A stretch of 58,552 bases of DNA from Dawidia soli (GTDB taxonomy: Bacteria; Bacteroidota; Bacteroidia; Cytophagales; Cyclobacteriaceae). The stretch covers positions 1 through 58,552 of the forward strand of contig NZ_JAHESC010000046.1 in assembly GCF_018598185.1 (NCBI RefSeq), read 5' to 3'. The notes below the pieces were generated by a model. It was not told the origin of the DNA and made no database searches. It was given only the letters and a program-made list of their open reading frames with translations. The translations under genes and the position numbers were made by a program. Numbering within the stretch: position 1 is the first letter of the stretch; each line of letters opens with the position of its first letter. Below are positions 7,377 through 15,590 of this stretch, piece after piece.

Positions 7377-8717
7377 ATGAAAAATCTCTTGCATCTGTTT
7401 CGTGTCCCTGCACGTCTCCCGTTTATGGCTTTGTTCGTGCTGTTGTGCCTGGGCGTGGCTTGTAGCGATAGTAACGATGACGCACCTGATGACGAGGCAA
7501 CAGAGGGTCCGGCTACGCTCGACCCATTGCTGACAATTGCTACCCAAGATGAAGCACTCGACGCCTGGGTACGTCGTTACGTCGTTGTTTCAGATAAAAA
7601 GGGCACTATCCTGGCGTCGCATGATTTTTCCGACGGCAAGGATTTTACCTTTGTGCCAGACGAGCCCGTGAGCGGCACCACGGTAGGAGTTTCGGTGTTT
7701 TACATCCTAACATCGACTGACAGCCGGGATGAGAAAGTTATTGATGTGCGTGCAGAGACCTATACTGCCGTTCCGCGCGGAGCGTCGTGGATGGTGGCAC
7801 CGATGTTGATTCCGACCAACTATCCGACTACGACCCACGCGGGTGAAATCGGGATTCGCGTAAATAATGTGCCGGACCATTCGGAGCCGCAGTTTCTCGC
7901 TGCCACCGACAACGATTTCGCGTACACGCAATACGGGGGAGTGACGGCTACTGGCATCAAGCTTTCGAAATCTCCTTCCTTTGTATATGTACGCTCGTTA
8001 TACCCCAACGAGGGCCTGTTTGTGATTGCCGAGTCGATGGCCGGTAAGACTACCAATGTGGATTGGACGGGTGCCTGGAATGTACCGACGAAGGAAACCA
8101 TCCACGTTCCCGCCGGAGGAAGATATATATACAATGAACTGTTTGGTTTGCCTGTGCCAGGTGATTTTACACAGCGCTATTATTTTGGCAATGTAGCCAC
8201 GCTTGATGGAACAACGATTACGCTCCGATACCCCGAGGCAGATCTCTTTAAAGACTACGCCGTTCGCACGGCCATGGAGGGCGACAGCTATTTTATCTAT
8301 TCGTTTAATAAGGCTGCCCGCTACGATCTGGATATGATAGCACACGACTTTGCGATCGTGTCACAAAAGGATCGGGCTGTAACATTTTCTACCGCCGACG
8401 GCCTTGACCGCGTGAGTGTAGGGTGGGGCTATAAAAGCGATGATGATAATTTCCGTATAATGTGGCACGTATCTACAGCTGCCGGCAAGAACCGGGAGGC
8501 TGTGCGGCCGGAAATACCGGACGTCGTACTAAAAGCCGCCAATGAAATTGCGCTGGAGAAAGAACTGAAGATCACACAGGCCCGATTCTGTAACTACGAA
8601 GATATCGATAGCTATACGGCATGGCTCGAGGCCGGTATTCACTCCGGACAGGGATCTGTGGATTTTTATACATTCGGTAAGAGCTTTAAGGAGATGACCA
8701 TTGTATTGCCGAAATAG
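7377..8717 (+). CDS. Lipoprotein of unknown function, 446 residues
   Basis: Starts with a lipoprotein signal: basic N-terminus, hydrophobic stretch and lipobox LGVAC with Cys29, followed by an Asp/Glu-rich linker ('SDSNDDAPDDEATEG'). The mature part is strand-rich and aromatic with repeated 'FVYVRSLYP' and 'YFIYSFNKAARYDL' type segments, suggesting a beta-sandwich or propeller-like surface protein. The acidic residues after the Cys fit the surface-lipoprotein export signal of some Bacteroidota. No domain is recognised. Standalone gene. Confidence 0.75.
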   Translation: MKNLLHLFRVPARLPFMALFVLLCLGVACSDSNDDAPDDEATEGPATLDPLLTIATQDEALDAWVRRYVVVSDKKGTILASHDFSDGKDFTFVPDEPVSGTTVGVSVFYILTSTDSRDEKVIDVRAETYTAVPRGASWMVAPMLIPTNYPTTTHAGEIGIRVNNVPDHSEPQFLAATDNDFAYTQYGGVTATGIKLSKSPSFVYVRSLYPNEGLFVIAESMAGKTTNVDWTGAWNVPTKETIHVPAGGRYIYNELFGLPVPGDFTQRYYFGNVATLDGTTITLRYPEADLFKDYAVRTAMEGDSYFIYSFNKAARYDLDMIAHDFAIVSQKDRAVTFSTADGLDRVSVGWGYKSDDDNFRIMWHVSTAAGKNREAVRPEIPDVVLKAANEIALEKELKITQARFCNYEDIDSYTAWLEAGIHSGQGSVDFYTFGKSFKEMTIVLPK

Positions 8718-8835
8718 GCATAATTCGCAGTAGTCGGCCTGTTCCGGGAATTTGTATATGCAGAAATCGGACAGGTCTCCAACCTTTTAGCGGAGATGGG
8801 TGTCTAAGAGCCAACGAACATCTGAACGCATAACT

Positions 8836-9168
8836 ATGATTCGCATTGCCGTAGCAACACTCGTTGTATCCGCCTTCACATTCACCGCCTGTAAACCAAA
8901 GACATCTGCGCCTGCCTGTGAAGGGGGAGTCGACGCCACCGTGGTGGACCTGGCCGGTCTGGATGGGTGCCAGTATGTGTTTGAGCTGAGCGACGGCGCG
9001 CGTCTGCTGCCCCAAATGCCCGCGGAAGGGACTGCGGGCGATCCGCTGAGCAATTTTATCTTTGGCGCCGGTAAAAAAGTGACCATTACCTACGAAGCGG
9101 TGGACGGTATGACCACCTGCATGGCGGGTAAACTGGTGAAGATCAACTGCCTGGTAGAGCACCCGTAA
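8836..9168 (+). CDS. Small lipoprotein with four mature cysteines, unknown
   Basis: 110 residues from the ATG at 8836; a start 36 bases upstream is open but places charged residues before the signal. Signal peptide with lipobox FTAC, lipidated Cys19. Mature Cys at 28, 45, 95 and 105 could form two disulfides in the periplasm. A core 'VVDLAGLDGCQYVFELSDG' is hydrophobic and strand-like, and 'KVTITYEAVDGMTTCMAGKL' follows. No family is recognised with confidence. It is 67 bases before the acyltransferase-like gene on the same strand, so they may be cotranscribed. Confidence 0.7.
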   Translation: MIRIAVATLVVSAFTFTACKPKTSAPACEGGVDATVVDLAGLDGCQYVFELSDGARLLPQMPAEGTAGDPLSNFIFGAGKKVTITYEAVDGMTTCMAGKLVKINCLVEHP

Positions 9169-9235
9169 AACTTTTCTGAAAAAGCAGGAACCGGGTTGAC
9201 CGGAAGCCGTTTGAACGGGTAGTTTTACTCCTGTG

Positions 9236-10447
9236 ATGACCCGTACCGTTCCTGCCGCCGCCGTTCCGTTGACCGGCCGCGCCTCCCGTATTGAATCGAT
9301 CGACCTGTTGCGTGGCCTTGTGATGATCCTCATGGCCCTGGACCACGTACGTGATTACTTTCATGCCGATGCATTTCTATACAACCCCGTCGACATCGGT
9401 AAGACCAACGGCGTGTTGTTTTTCACGCGTTGGATCACGCACTTCTGCGCACCGGTGTTTGTCTTCCTGGCCGGCACGTCGGCGTTCCTGGTGGGCAGCC
9501 GCCGCGGCAAGGGCGAGCTCTCGGCGTTCCTGCTCAAGCGCGGGGTGTGGCTGGTGGTATTGGAATTGACCATCATCAACTTTGCGTGGCTTTTTAATAT
9601 ACATTTTCAGCTGATCCTGTGCACCGTCATCTGGGCACTGGCCATCGGTATGATCTCACTGGCGGCGTTTATTCACCTGCCGCTGCGGGCGATCGTTGTC
9701 ACCGGCCTGCTGCTTATCGTGGGCCACAACGCGCTCGACGCGGTGCACGTCGCCGGCGAAGGCGCCGATGCCATCGGCTGGGCGCTGTTACACGAGGCGC
9801 GCGGTTTTGCTTTCCCGAACTTCTTCCTGTACATCGGTTATCCTGTCATTCCCTGGATCGGTATCATGCTGCTGGGTTATAGCCTTGGCACGCAGTTTCA
9901 GGCGGGCGCCGACGCCAACAAACGCCATCGTTTGCTAGTAACGACCGGTATTGCGGCCATTGTGTTGTTTGTCGCGCTGCGTTGGACCAACGTCTATGGC
10001 GACCCGGTGCCGTGGACAACCCAAGCCGACGGCCTGCATACGTTCCTGTCGTTCATGAACGTAGCGAAGTATCCGCCGTCTTTATTATATATATTGGCTA
10101 CGCTCGGTCCCGCCATGCTTTTCCTGGCATTTGCTGAAAAGTATAAAGGCCGCATTGCGCAATACGTGATCGCGCTGGGGCGCGTGCCGATGTTCTATTA
10201 TATTCTGCACCTTTACCTCATTCACCTGCTGGCCATTGCCGCAGCACTGGCTACGGGCTATGACTTCTCCGACATGATCTTCAGCACGTGGGTAACCGAC
10301 TCGTCCAACCTGAAAGGTTATGGCTTTTCACTCGGTGTAACGTACCTGGTGTGGATCGGTGTGGTGCTGGCCTTGTTCCCACTGTGCCTGTGGTACGACC
10401 GGTATAAAACCGCGCACAAACATCAGTGGTGGCTCAGCTACCTGTAG
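9236..10447 (+). CDS. DUF1624 / heparan-alpha-glucosaminide N-acetyltransferase-like membrane protein
   Basis: 403 residues from ATG at 9236 (a GTG one codon upstream is also possible). Signature 'RIESIDLLRGLVMILMALDH' then 'VRDYFH', characteristic of the HGSNAT_cat/DUF1624 family of multi-spanning acyltransferases, followed by about ten membrane helices ('FTRWITHFCAPVFVFLAGTS', 'LGRVPMFYYILHLYLIHLLA'). The conserved 'ALDHVRD' and 'FYYILHLYLIH' stretches with His are the probable active-site region. It likely moves an acyl group across or onto a lipid or sugar at the inner membrane. Its 3' end overlaps the tail of a decayed SDR gene on the other strand. Confidence 0.85.
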   Translation: MTRTVPAAAVPLTGRASRIESIDLLRGLVMILMALDHVRDYFHADAFLYNPVDIGKTNGVLFFTRWITHFCAPVFVFLAGTSAFLVGSRRGKGELSAFLLKRGVWLVVLELTIINFAWLFNIHFQLILCTVIWALAIGMISLAAFIHLPLRAIVVTGLLLIVGHNALDAVHVAGEGADAIGWALLHEARGFAFPNFFLYIGYPVIPWIGIMLLGYSLGTQFQAGADANKRHRLLVTTGIAAIVLFVALRWTNVYGDPVPWTTQADGLHTFLSFMNVAKYPPSLLYILATLGPAMLFLAFAEKYKGRIAQYVIALGRVPMFYYILHLYLIHLLAIAAALATGYDFSDMIFSTWVTDSSNLKGYGFSLGVTYLVWIGVVLALFPLCLWYDRYKTAHKHQWWLSYL

Positions 10448-10993
10448 CCGGTACGGCGCTGCTTTGCTTACGACGGACGACGTCGTCGTGATCGGTGCCG
10501 GTAACAACGTCGTACCAGGCCTCCATATCCTTTTCAAATTGCGGTCTTTTCGCGGAAGCCTGCCGGCGTGTCTATGACGTTTGCCGTGCGGTCAGTGAAT
10601 GGCCTTCGAGAAAGTCCGTGCGGAAAAAGCCGGGTGCCACCACCGTTGCATGAATGCCCAGGGGAACCACACTTCCTGCGCCAACGCCTCTGTGATACCT
10701 TCTACGGCGAACTTGGTCGATCCATACAAGCCCCAGCCAACGTACCCCTTCAGCCCGCCGACAGACGAGATGTTGATGATGTGACCGGCCTGCTGCCGGC
10801 GCATATACGGCAGCATTGCCCGGGTGACTTTCAGAAGGCCGAATACGTTCGCATCATAGTTTTTACGTACTTCTTCATCCGATGCCTCTTCGACGGCGCT
10901 GAGTAGCCCAAAGCCTGCATTGTTCACCAGCACGTCGATGCGCCCGAAGTGTGACATGGCTTCGGTGGCGGCGGCGCGTGCCGGCGGAGCATT
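10434..10993 (-). pseudogene. Decayed short-chain dehydrogenase (SDR)
   Basis: Minus-strand remains of an SDR oxidoreductase. Still present: 'GRIDVLVNNAGFGLLSAVEE' (the NNAG motif), 'AGHIINISSVGGLKG', and the catalytic Tyr-x3-Lys in 'GLYGSTKFAVEGITEALAQE'. Missing: the N-terminal Rossmann TGxxxGxG segment (reading in from about 10993 shows no start). A frameshift at about 10670 moves the frame so that 'VPLGIHATVVAPGFFRTDFL' reads in another phase, then TAG at about 10566. After a deletion, a C-terminal-like tail 'FEKDMEAWYDVVTGTDHDD' runs to 10434. Three independent lesions make it non-functional. Confidence 0.8.
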
Positions 10994-11153
10994 TTGGGTG
11001 AGGTAAGAATGGTGCGTGTGATGGATATTTTATACCGTGCGGGTTGGGGTGGAGATGGTATAGAAGGTTAAATAGAGGTATAGGCGTGTCGTAATGAACG
11101 CAACGGGTGTGTAGGTTTTACTGGCCTTTGTCATTATTTTTAACGGGAGGGGG

Positions 11154-11191
11154 ATTAATCCTTTTGGCAGAAATATTAATCCGTTTGGCAG
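11154..11191 (+). promoter_or_regulatory. Tandem 17-bp direct repeat, LytTR-like site
   Basis: ATTAATCCTTTTGGCAG (11154-11170) and ATTAATCCGTTTGGCAG (11175-11191) differ at one base and are spaced exactly 21 bp. The inner nonamers TCCTTTTGG (11159-11167) and TCCGTTTGG (11180-11188), 12 bp apart, fit the known LytTR binding pattern [TA][AC][CA]GTTN[AG][TG] (second exactly, first with one mismatch). It lies 65 bases before the small HTH gene. Confidence 0.5.
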
Positions 11192-11255
11192 CCGGTAAAA
11201 AGACAGGCATCGTATAAAATCGCTGTGTTTTTTCCATTTGTATCTATAGGAGCTT

Positions 11256-11468
11256 ATGAATTTTACGGAACAACTAAAAAGACTGAAGCGCGTCGATTAT
11301 TATATTCATACCGGCACCGGTACGGCTGATTTTATAGCTTCAAAAATGGGTATATCTCGCCGCACATTCTTTAACGACCTGCAAAAGCTGCGCGACATGG
11401 GCGCGGAGATCGACTTTGATAAAAGCCGCAAATGTTACCGGTACGGAAACAATTTTACCCTGAGATAG
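11256..11468 (+). CDS. Small winged-HTH protein
   Basis: 70 residues, essentially a single HTH_11/DeoR-like winged helix: 'LKRVDYYIHTGTGTADFIAS' first helices, 'MGISRRTFFNDLQKLRDMG' recognition helix, 'IDFDKSRKCYRYGN' wing. It lacks the WYL or sugar domain that usually follows such a domain in larger regulators. Likely binds DNA. Immediately upstream is the direct-repeat site (11154-11191), which may control it or be its target. Function unknown. Confidence 0.75.
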   Translation: MNFTEQLKRLKRVDYYIHTGTGTADFIASKMGISRRTFFNDLQKLRDMGAEIDFDKSRKCYRYGNNFTLR

Positions 11469-11499
11469 TGCAGGGACTGTGGGGTGTGCGCGCGGGAGG

Positions 11500-11652
11500 T
11501 TAGAAGAGCCGCGTGATGCCCCAGATGGCTGTAGCCAGCAACCCGACAACGGCGAGTATCACAACGATCACAAACGCCGCCGTCAGCGCCACACTTCGTA
11601 TTTCGTCCTGAGTTGCTTCCTGCTCCTCTTCGTGCGGGGAATATTTACCCAT
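11500..11652 (-). CDS. Small single-helix membrane protein, unknown
   Basis: 50 residues from ATG at 11652: a short acidic start ('MGKYSPHEEEQEATQDEIRS'), then one hydrophobic helix ('VALTAAFVIVVILAVVGLLA') and a short 'TAIWGITRLF' tail. A longer frame to 11724 adds no signal. Convergent with the HTH gene. No family recognised. Confidence 0.5.
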   Translation of the reverse strand: MGKYSPHEEEQEATQDEIRSVALTAAFVIVVILAVVGLLATAIWGITRLF

Positions 11653-11776
11653 GTATTGGCGTGAATAGTAAGTATATAACCAGGGCAAAAGTATAGGTTT
11701 ACCATGCAATAAGTATGCACGCAATTTTTTTTAACCATATCCATAGGCGGGATTTGTCTCGCATAGCTTATCGCGC

Positions 11777-12778
11777 GTGCGCTTTCACTACGTTGAATCG
11801 CTTCCCGTGAGTGCATTGCGTATACAACTTTCCGAGCACCCGGAGGTCATCTGGGAGCAGCAATATGCCGGCGACCCCGAGCGCATCGTGGAGGAGAGCG
11901 AGCTGCAGATCCGGCATCCGTCGCTGCAGGTACAAGCCATACACACGCGGTTTCGCGGTGTGCACATCGTGAGCGGTGAAGTGCTCTTTCCTCATCCTGT
12001 ACATCTGCGTGCCCACACAACCCCCGCCATGTATGAACTCACGTTCTTTTCCGAGCACGACATCTGCTACTTCTACCGCTCGTATACCGTGCGACCTATA
12101 CAAATCGACCGTTACCAGGCCGGGTATTCGATCGTGACCATTTTACTATCGGAGTCGTTCATGCGGCAAGTCATCGCACCCTTTACCGGTACGATGGGCG
12201 AATGGCTCACGGCACAGGGTGCCACCCTGCGGCAGGTATATTCCATGCCGCTGACACCGTCCATGAAGATCATTCTGTATAAGATCCGCACATGTCGCGA
12301 TAGCGGCCTGCTCAAGCGTATGTTGCTGGAAAGCAAGGTGCTCGACCTGTTGGTATTGCTGCTTAAACAGATCACACCCGAAAGGCAGTTCAGGGGTCTG
12401 ACGGTGCGGCTCGACGACGTCGACAAGCTCTATGAGGTCAAGCGTTTGGTCGAACAACATATTACGCATCAGCACTCGCTGCGCGAGCTGGCCCGCCAGG
12501 TGGGCCTCAACGAGTTCAAGCTCAAGAAGGGCTTCCGGGAATTGTTTGGCACGACGATCTTTTCTTATCTGCTCGATCTGCGCATGGAGCATGCCCGGCA
12601 ACTGTTGCTACAAGGCACGATGACGGTAAAGGAAGTCGCCGAGGAGGTAGGGTATAGATACACCAAGAACTTTTTGGCTGCGTTCAAAAAGAAGTTCAAG
12701 ATTCTGCCCGGAGCGGTCGGGCCGGGGAGTGATAAACCACCGTCGGGGAGGTTTGGGAAGCGTGGTACTGCTTCCTGA
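11777..12778 (+). CDS. AraC family transcriptional regulator, C-terminus replaced
   Basis: 333 residues, GTG start. The C-terminal HTH_18 domain is clear: 'LRELARQVGLNEFKLKKGFR' and 'VKEVAEEVGYRYTKNFLAAF'. It should end near 'KKKFKILPG', the usual tail of this subtype; instead the frame continues about 20 residues ('AVGPGSDKPPSGRFGKRGTA') that read antisense to the AraC remnant on the minus strand. The natural stop appears lost and replaced by sequence from the neighbouring remnant. The N-terminal part (about 1-215) is a ligand domain not recognised in detail. DNA binding should be intact. Confidence 0.8.
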   Translation: MRFHYVESLPVSALRIQLSEHPEVIWEQQYAGDPERIVEESELQIRHPSLQVQAIHTRFRGVHIVSGEVLFPHPVHLRAHTTPAMYELTFFSEHDICYFYRSYTVRPIQIDRYQAGYSIVTILLSESFMRQVIAPFTGTMGEWLTAQGATLRQVYSMPLTPSMKIILYKIRTCRDSGLLKRMLLESKVLDLLVLLLKQITPERQFRGLTVRLDDVDKLYEVKRLVEQHITHQHSLRELARQVGLNEFKLKKGFRELFGTTIFSYLLDLRMEHARQLLLQGTMTVKEVAEEVGYRYTKNFLAAFKKKFKILPGAVGPGSDKPPSGRFGKRGTAS

Positions 12779-12912
12779 ATTCGGCGGGAGTAATACCGGT
12801 GTTCTTTTTGAAGATGAGATTGAAGTTGGGTTGCTTGGCAAAGCCGATGCTGTAGCCAATGTCTTGCAACGTCCAGTCGGATTGCAACAGCAGCGTGGGG
12901 TAAATTTTCCTC
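12696..12912 (-). pseudogene. AraC C-terminal HTH remnant
   Basis: Minus strand; 'SDWTLQDIGYSIGFAKQPNF' and 'IFKKNTGITPAEFRKQYHA' form the second HTH and tail of an AraC protein. Upstream a few matching codons ('RKIYPTLLLQ') follow directly after an in-frame TAG, and nothing resembling the rest of the protein follows. So the 5' part is lost. Its 3' end overlaps the 3' end of the plus-strand AraC gene by 83 bases. Confidence 0.75.
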
Positions 12913-13834
12913 TATTCTCGTTTTTCTACCTTTTAGAGGGTAGCAAGTACGTTGTGCACGAGCGTTGTGTGAGGATTGGGGAAATGTTGGATACCTGATT
13001 TTTCAGGTATACTTCCTGGTTGTTCATCGCATCAAATGATACATTGAACGGAATTTCTCCTCTGAGAAATCAGGTTCATAGTAAATTTTTCGATTTATAA
13101 TGGTTTAGTAACAGGCTTGCTATCTTCTATATCCGTATATTTGGGAATCTCGTCTGGAGGTGATCACAAGTATACCTCCAATACGAATCTCAAACGACAA
13201 GAACATTGCTCTTATTCTCAAGCACGGGCTCGATGCCTGGTCGTTGTCGGTTAAAGTGCATTTCGACGGGCTCCAATTAAATAAACCGGGCATCGTTTCC
13301 TGTGCTGAGAATCAGAGTTGTATAATTCGGTAGTATAGAAGCCTCTGTCGTGTATATCGATAGTGCCAACGATCACCTTCTATCATCAAACAAATACTCA
13401 AGACCCGCGCAGCGGGTTATCCGGAGGACCCGATGATGCGACGGGTAATATAAGCCGAAGCGCTATTGTTACTCACGGTCTCAATGACCTGGCGGTTCGC
13501 ATTCTTGTCAATAACACGAGGGGTGAGTAATAGCGACGTTTTACGCGTGCTCATGCAATGTCAGGCAGCTTGTTGACGCGGATGACGGGGCCATCTTCGC
13601 TCAGGCACGGCGGATGAAACGACGCCGTACCCGGGATGGCACCGAGGGATGATCTTAAGCCTTCTTGTTTAACCTTTTAGCATCGCAAACGCAATTTTCG
13701 TGTAAACGATTGCGTTATTTCGGAAGAAAATGCTGCTGGAATCGATATAAACGATAATTTAGGCGTTTCAAACGATTGCCAGTTTTGCCGCTTCGAGCAG
13801 AAGAACTGCCTTTTGCCAAACCTTAAACCAACAT
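12913..13834. other. Gene-poor decayed interval with hairpins and orphan open frames
   Basis: About 920 bases without an intact gene. Contents seen: a 20-bp palindrome ATACCTGA-TTTT-TCAGGTAT (12991-13010), a second hairpin TTTCTC-CTCT-GAGAAA (13054-13069), an imperfect inverted repeat near 13480-13537, and the operator repeats at 13701-13780. Two plus-strand stretches are open but have no start codon: 13112-13333 (about 73 codons) and 13339-13530 (about 63 codons). Their composition looks protein-like in part, so they could be debris of one or more genes. No family was recognised. Confidence 0.45.
13701..13780 (+). promoter_or_regulatory. Repeated AAACGAT elements, LacI-like operators
   Basis: TGTAAACGATTGCG (13701-13714), TATAAACGATAATT (13746-13759) and TTCAAACGATTGCC (13767-13780) share an AAACGAT core with a central CG, as in LacI-family operators. 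All three lie within 135 bases upstream of the sugar transporter start. No LacI gene is in the window, so the regulator is inferred. Confidence 0.45.
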
Positions 13835-15109
13835 ATGGAGACAGTGGACGTAGCATCCCAACGCCCGGCTACCACGGGTGCGAACCCGGCTAAGCCGGCT
13901 TTTACAAAAAAGGAATACCTGATAGTTTTTATTTTCGTCACGTCTCTCTTTATGCTGTGGGGCATTGCCATCACGATGGGCGATGTATTGAATCGTCACT
14001 TTCAGAAGGTATTGAGTATTTCCAAGGCCGAGTCGGGCCTGGTGCAGTTCTCGATCTTCGGAGCGTACGCCGTCATGGGGATACCTGCCGGCCTTTTCAT
14101 GAAACGCTTTGGTTATAAGAACGGCGTGCTGTTGGGGCTTGCTTTGTACGCCATTGGCGCGTTCCTGTTCATACCATCGGCGAACGCCGAGTCGTTTGCA
14201 GCTTTCCGAGGCGCATTGTTTGTGCTGGCTTGCGGACTGGCAACGCTGGAGACGGTAGCCCACCCGTTCATGGCGGCCCTTGGCGACCAGCGGACAAGCG
14301 ATCAGCGTATCAACTTCGCACAAGCATTCAATGGCGTTGGTGCGATCATCGGACCCCTGATCGGGGGGTACTTCATTTTGCGTGTGGGCCACGGGATGGA
14401 AAACGACCTGACATCGGTCAAGGTCCTCTATGCCGTCATCGGCGCGATTATCCTACTGGTGGCTTTTTCGTTCTCTCTCGTAAAGGTACCACGGCTGGCA
14501 GACCCGCACGCCGAAGCGGACGGAGCGGAAGACCTGCGTCACATTCAGCAGTCGGGCAAAACGCTGTTTCAACATAAACACTTTGTATGGGCCGTCATTG
14601 CACAGTTTTTTAATGTGGCGGCACAAGGGGGCACCTGGGCATTCTTTATTGTATATGGTGCGGAGAAAATGCCGGGCATGTCAGACGAACGTGCAGCATA
14701 CTTCTTTAGCATGAGTATGTTTTTGATGATGATGGGTCGGTTTATCGGTGTGTTCCTCATGCGGTATATCGCCCCTAATATATTGTTGGCTGCCGCCGCA
14801 GTCGGTAATATTATCATGGCTGTGATCGTGGCACAGAGCGCCGGCTGGTTCTCCTTTGGTGCTCTCATGATGATGAATTTCTTTATGAGCATCATGTTCC
14901 CGACTATCTTTAGCCTGGGGTTAAAGAACCTGGGCAAGCACACAGAGCGCGGTGCTTCGTTTATTGTGATGGGTGTTGTAGGCGGTGCATTGTTCCCGCC
15001 GGTAATGGGCTTGATTGCAGACCACGACGTGGCGGTGTCGTATTATCTACCGATCATTTGCTATATCGTGATCTTCTTGTTCGGCTCTCGCTTCTCTAAA
15101 GTATCCTGA
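13835..15109 (+). CDS. FucP-family sugar:proton symporter (MFS)
   Basis: 424 residues, about 12 membrane helices. N-terminal 'FIFVTSLFMLWGIAITMGDV', 'GAYAVMGIPAGLFMKRFGYK', and 'GLATLETVAHPFMAALG' are hallmarks of the FucP/GluP/NagP subgroup of MFS, proton-driven importers for fucose, glucose, galactose, mannose or N-acetylglucosamine. Which sugar it moves cannot be read from sequence. The neighbouring GH92 alpha-mannosidase makes mannose plausible. LacI-like operator repeats lie upstream. Its 3' end overlaps the convergent DoxX gene by 49 bases. Confidence 0.9.
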   Translation: METVDVASQRPATTGANPAKPAFTKKEYLIVFIFVTSLFMLWGIAITMGDVLNRHFQKVLSISKAESGLVQFSIFGAYAVMGIPAGLFMKRFGYKNGVLLGLALYAIGAFLFIPSANAESFAAFRGALFVLACGLATLETVAHPFMAALGDQRTSDQRINFAQAFNGVGAIIGPLIGGYFILRVGHGMENDLTSVKVLYAVIGAIILLVAFSFSLVKVPRLADPHAEADGAEDLRHIQQSGKTLFQHKHFVWAVIAQFFNVAAQGGTWAFFIVYGAEKMPGMSDERAAYFFSMSMFLMMMGRFIGVFLMRYIAPNILLAAAAVGNIIMAVIVAQSAGWFSFGALMMMNFFMSIMFPTIFSLGLKNLGKHTERGASFIVMGVVGGALFPPVMGLIADHDVAVSYYLPIICYIVIFLFGSRFSKVS

Positions 15110-15492
15110 CGTCGGCGGGCGGTGGTGGCAGCATGCCATAACCGCCCGTAGGCGATGACGATGCTGGCGATCAGGATAAAGATGTTCACCCAGATGGCAC
15201 CGAACTCGTAGCGGTCGATGTGTAACACCATAGCCGCCACCATCAGTAAGGCTACGCCGACGGCGGTATAGCCGGTGATGCGGGGATAGATGCCCAGCAG
15301 GCCCGGCAGGATCAGGCCAAGGCCACCGAGGATATCGATCATACCGATGTAGCGGACAAAAACTTCCGTATAGGCGCCCGTCCACTCGGAGGTGTCCGCC
15401 AGTTGCTCGTGTGGCAGGAAGAGTTTCGTGTAGCCCGATATTAATAGAATAACGGCCACGGTGATCTGTAAGGTCCAAAGCAAGGCTTTCAT
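15061..15492 (-). CDS. DoxX family membrane protein
   Basis: 143 residues from ATG at 15492 (a longer start at 15507 is possible). Four hydrophobic helices. 'ILLISGYTKLFLP' near the start and 'RYIGMIDILGGLGLILPGLL' in the middle are typical of DoxX-like proteins, small inner-membrane proteins of unclear role, some linked to quinone or thiol redox. Convergent with and overlapping the FucP gene tail by 49 bases, so it is probably read from its own upstream promoter. Function unknown. Confidence 0.75.
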   Translation of the reverse strand: MKALLWTLQITVAVILLISGYTKLFLPHEQLADTSEWTGAYTEVFVRYIGMIDILGGLGLILPGLLGIYPRITGYTAVGVALLMVAAMVLHIDRYEFGAIWVNIFILIASIVIAYGRLWHAATTARRRQDTLEKREPNKKITI

Positions 15493-15559
15493 ACCCCGTT
15501 GAAGCATAAATTACTATGCCTGCCGGCGACGGCGGGGTAGGCAGGTTGCGGTATTTCAC

Positions 15560-15567
15560 TACATTTG
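15560..15567 (+). promoter_or_regulatory. -7 box TACATTTG for the 15591 lipoprotein gene
   Basis: Exact TAnnTTTG match 23 bases before the ATG, in the gap between divergently read genes. Confidence 0.5.
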
Positions 15568-15590
15568 GACCGCAAAAAACGAAACAGATC

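Noticed and set aside
10434-13834. Genomic island or insertion sequence
   Set aside because: The stretch is decayed, but no transposase, integrase, tRNA or terminal repeat supports a mobile element.
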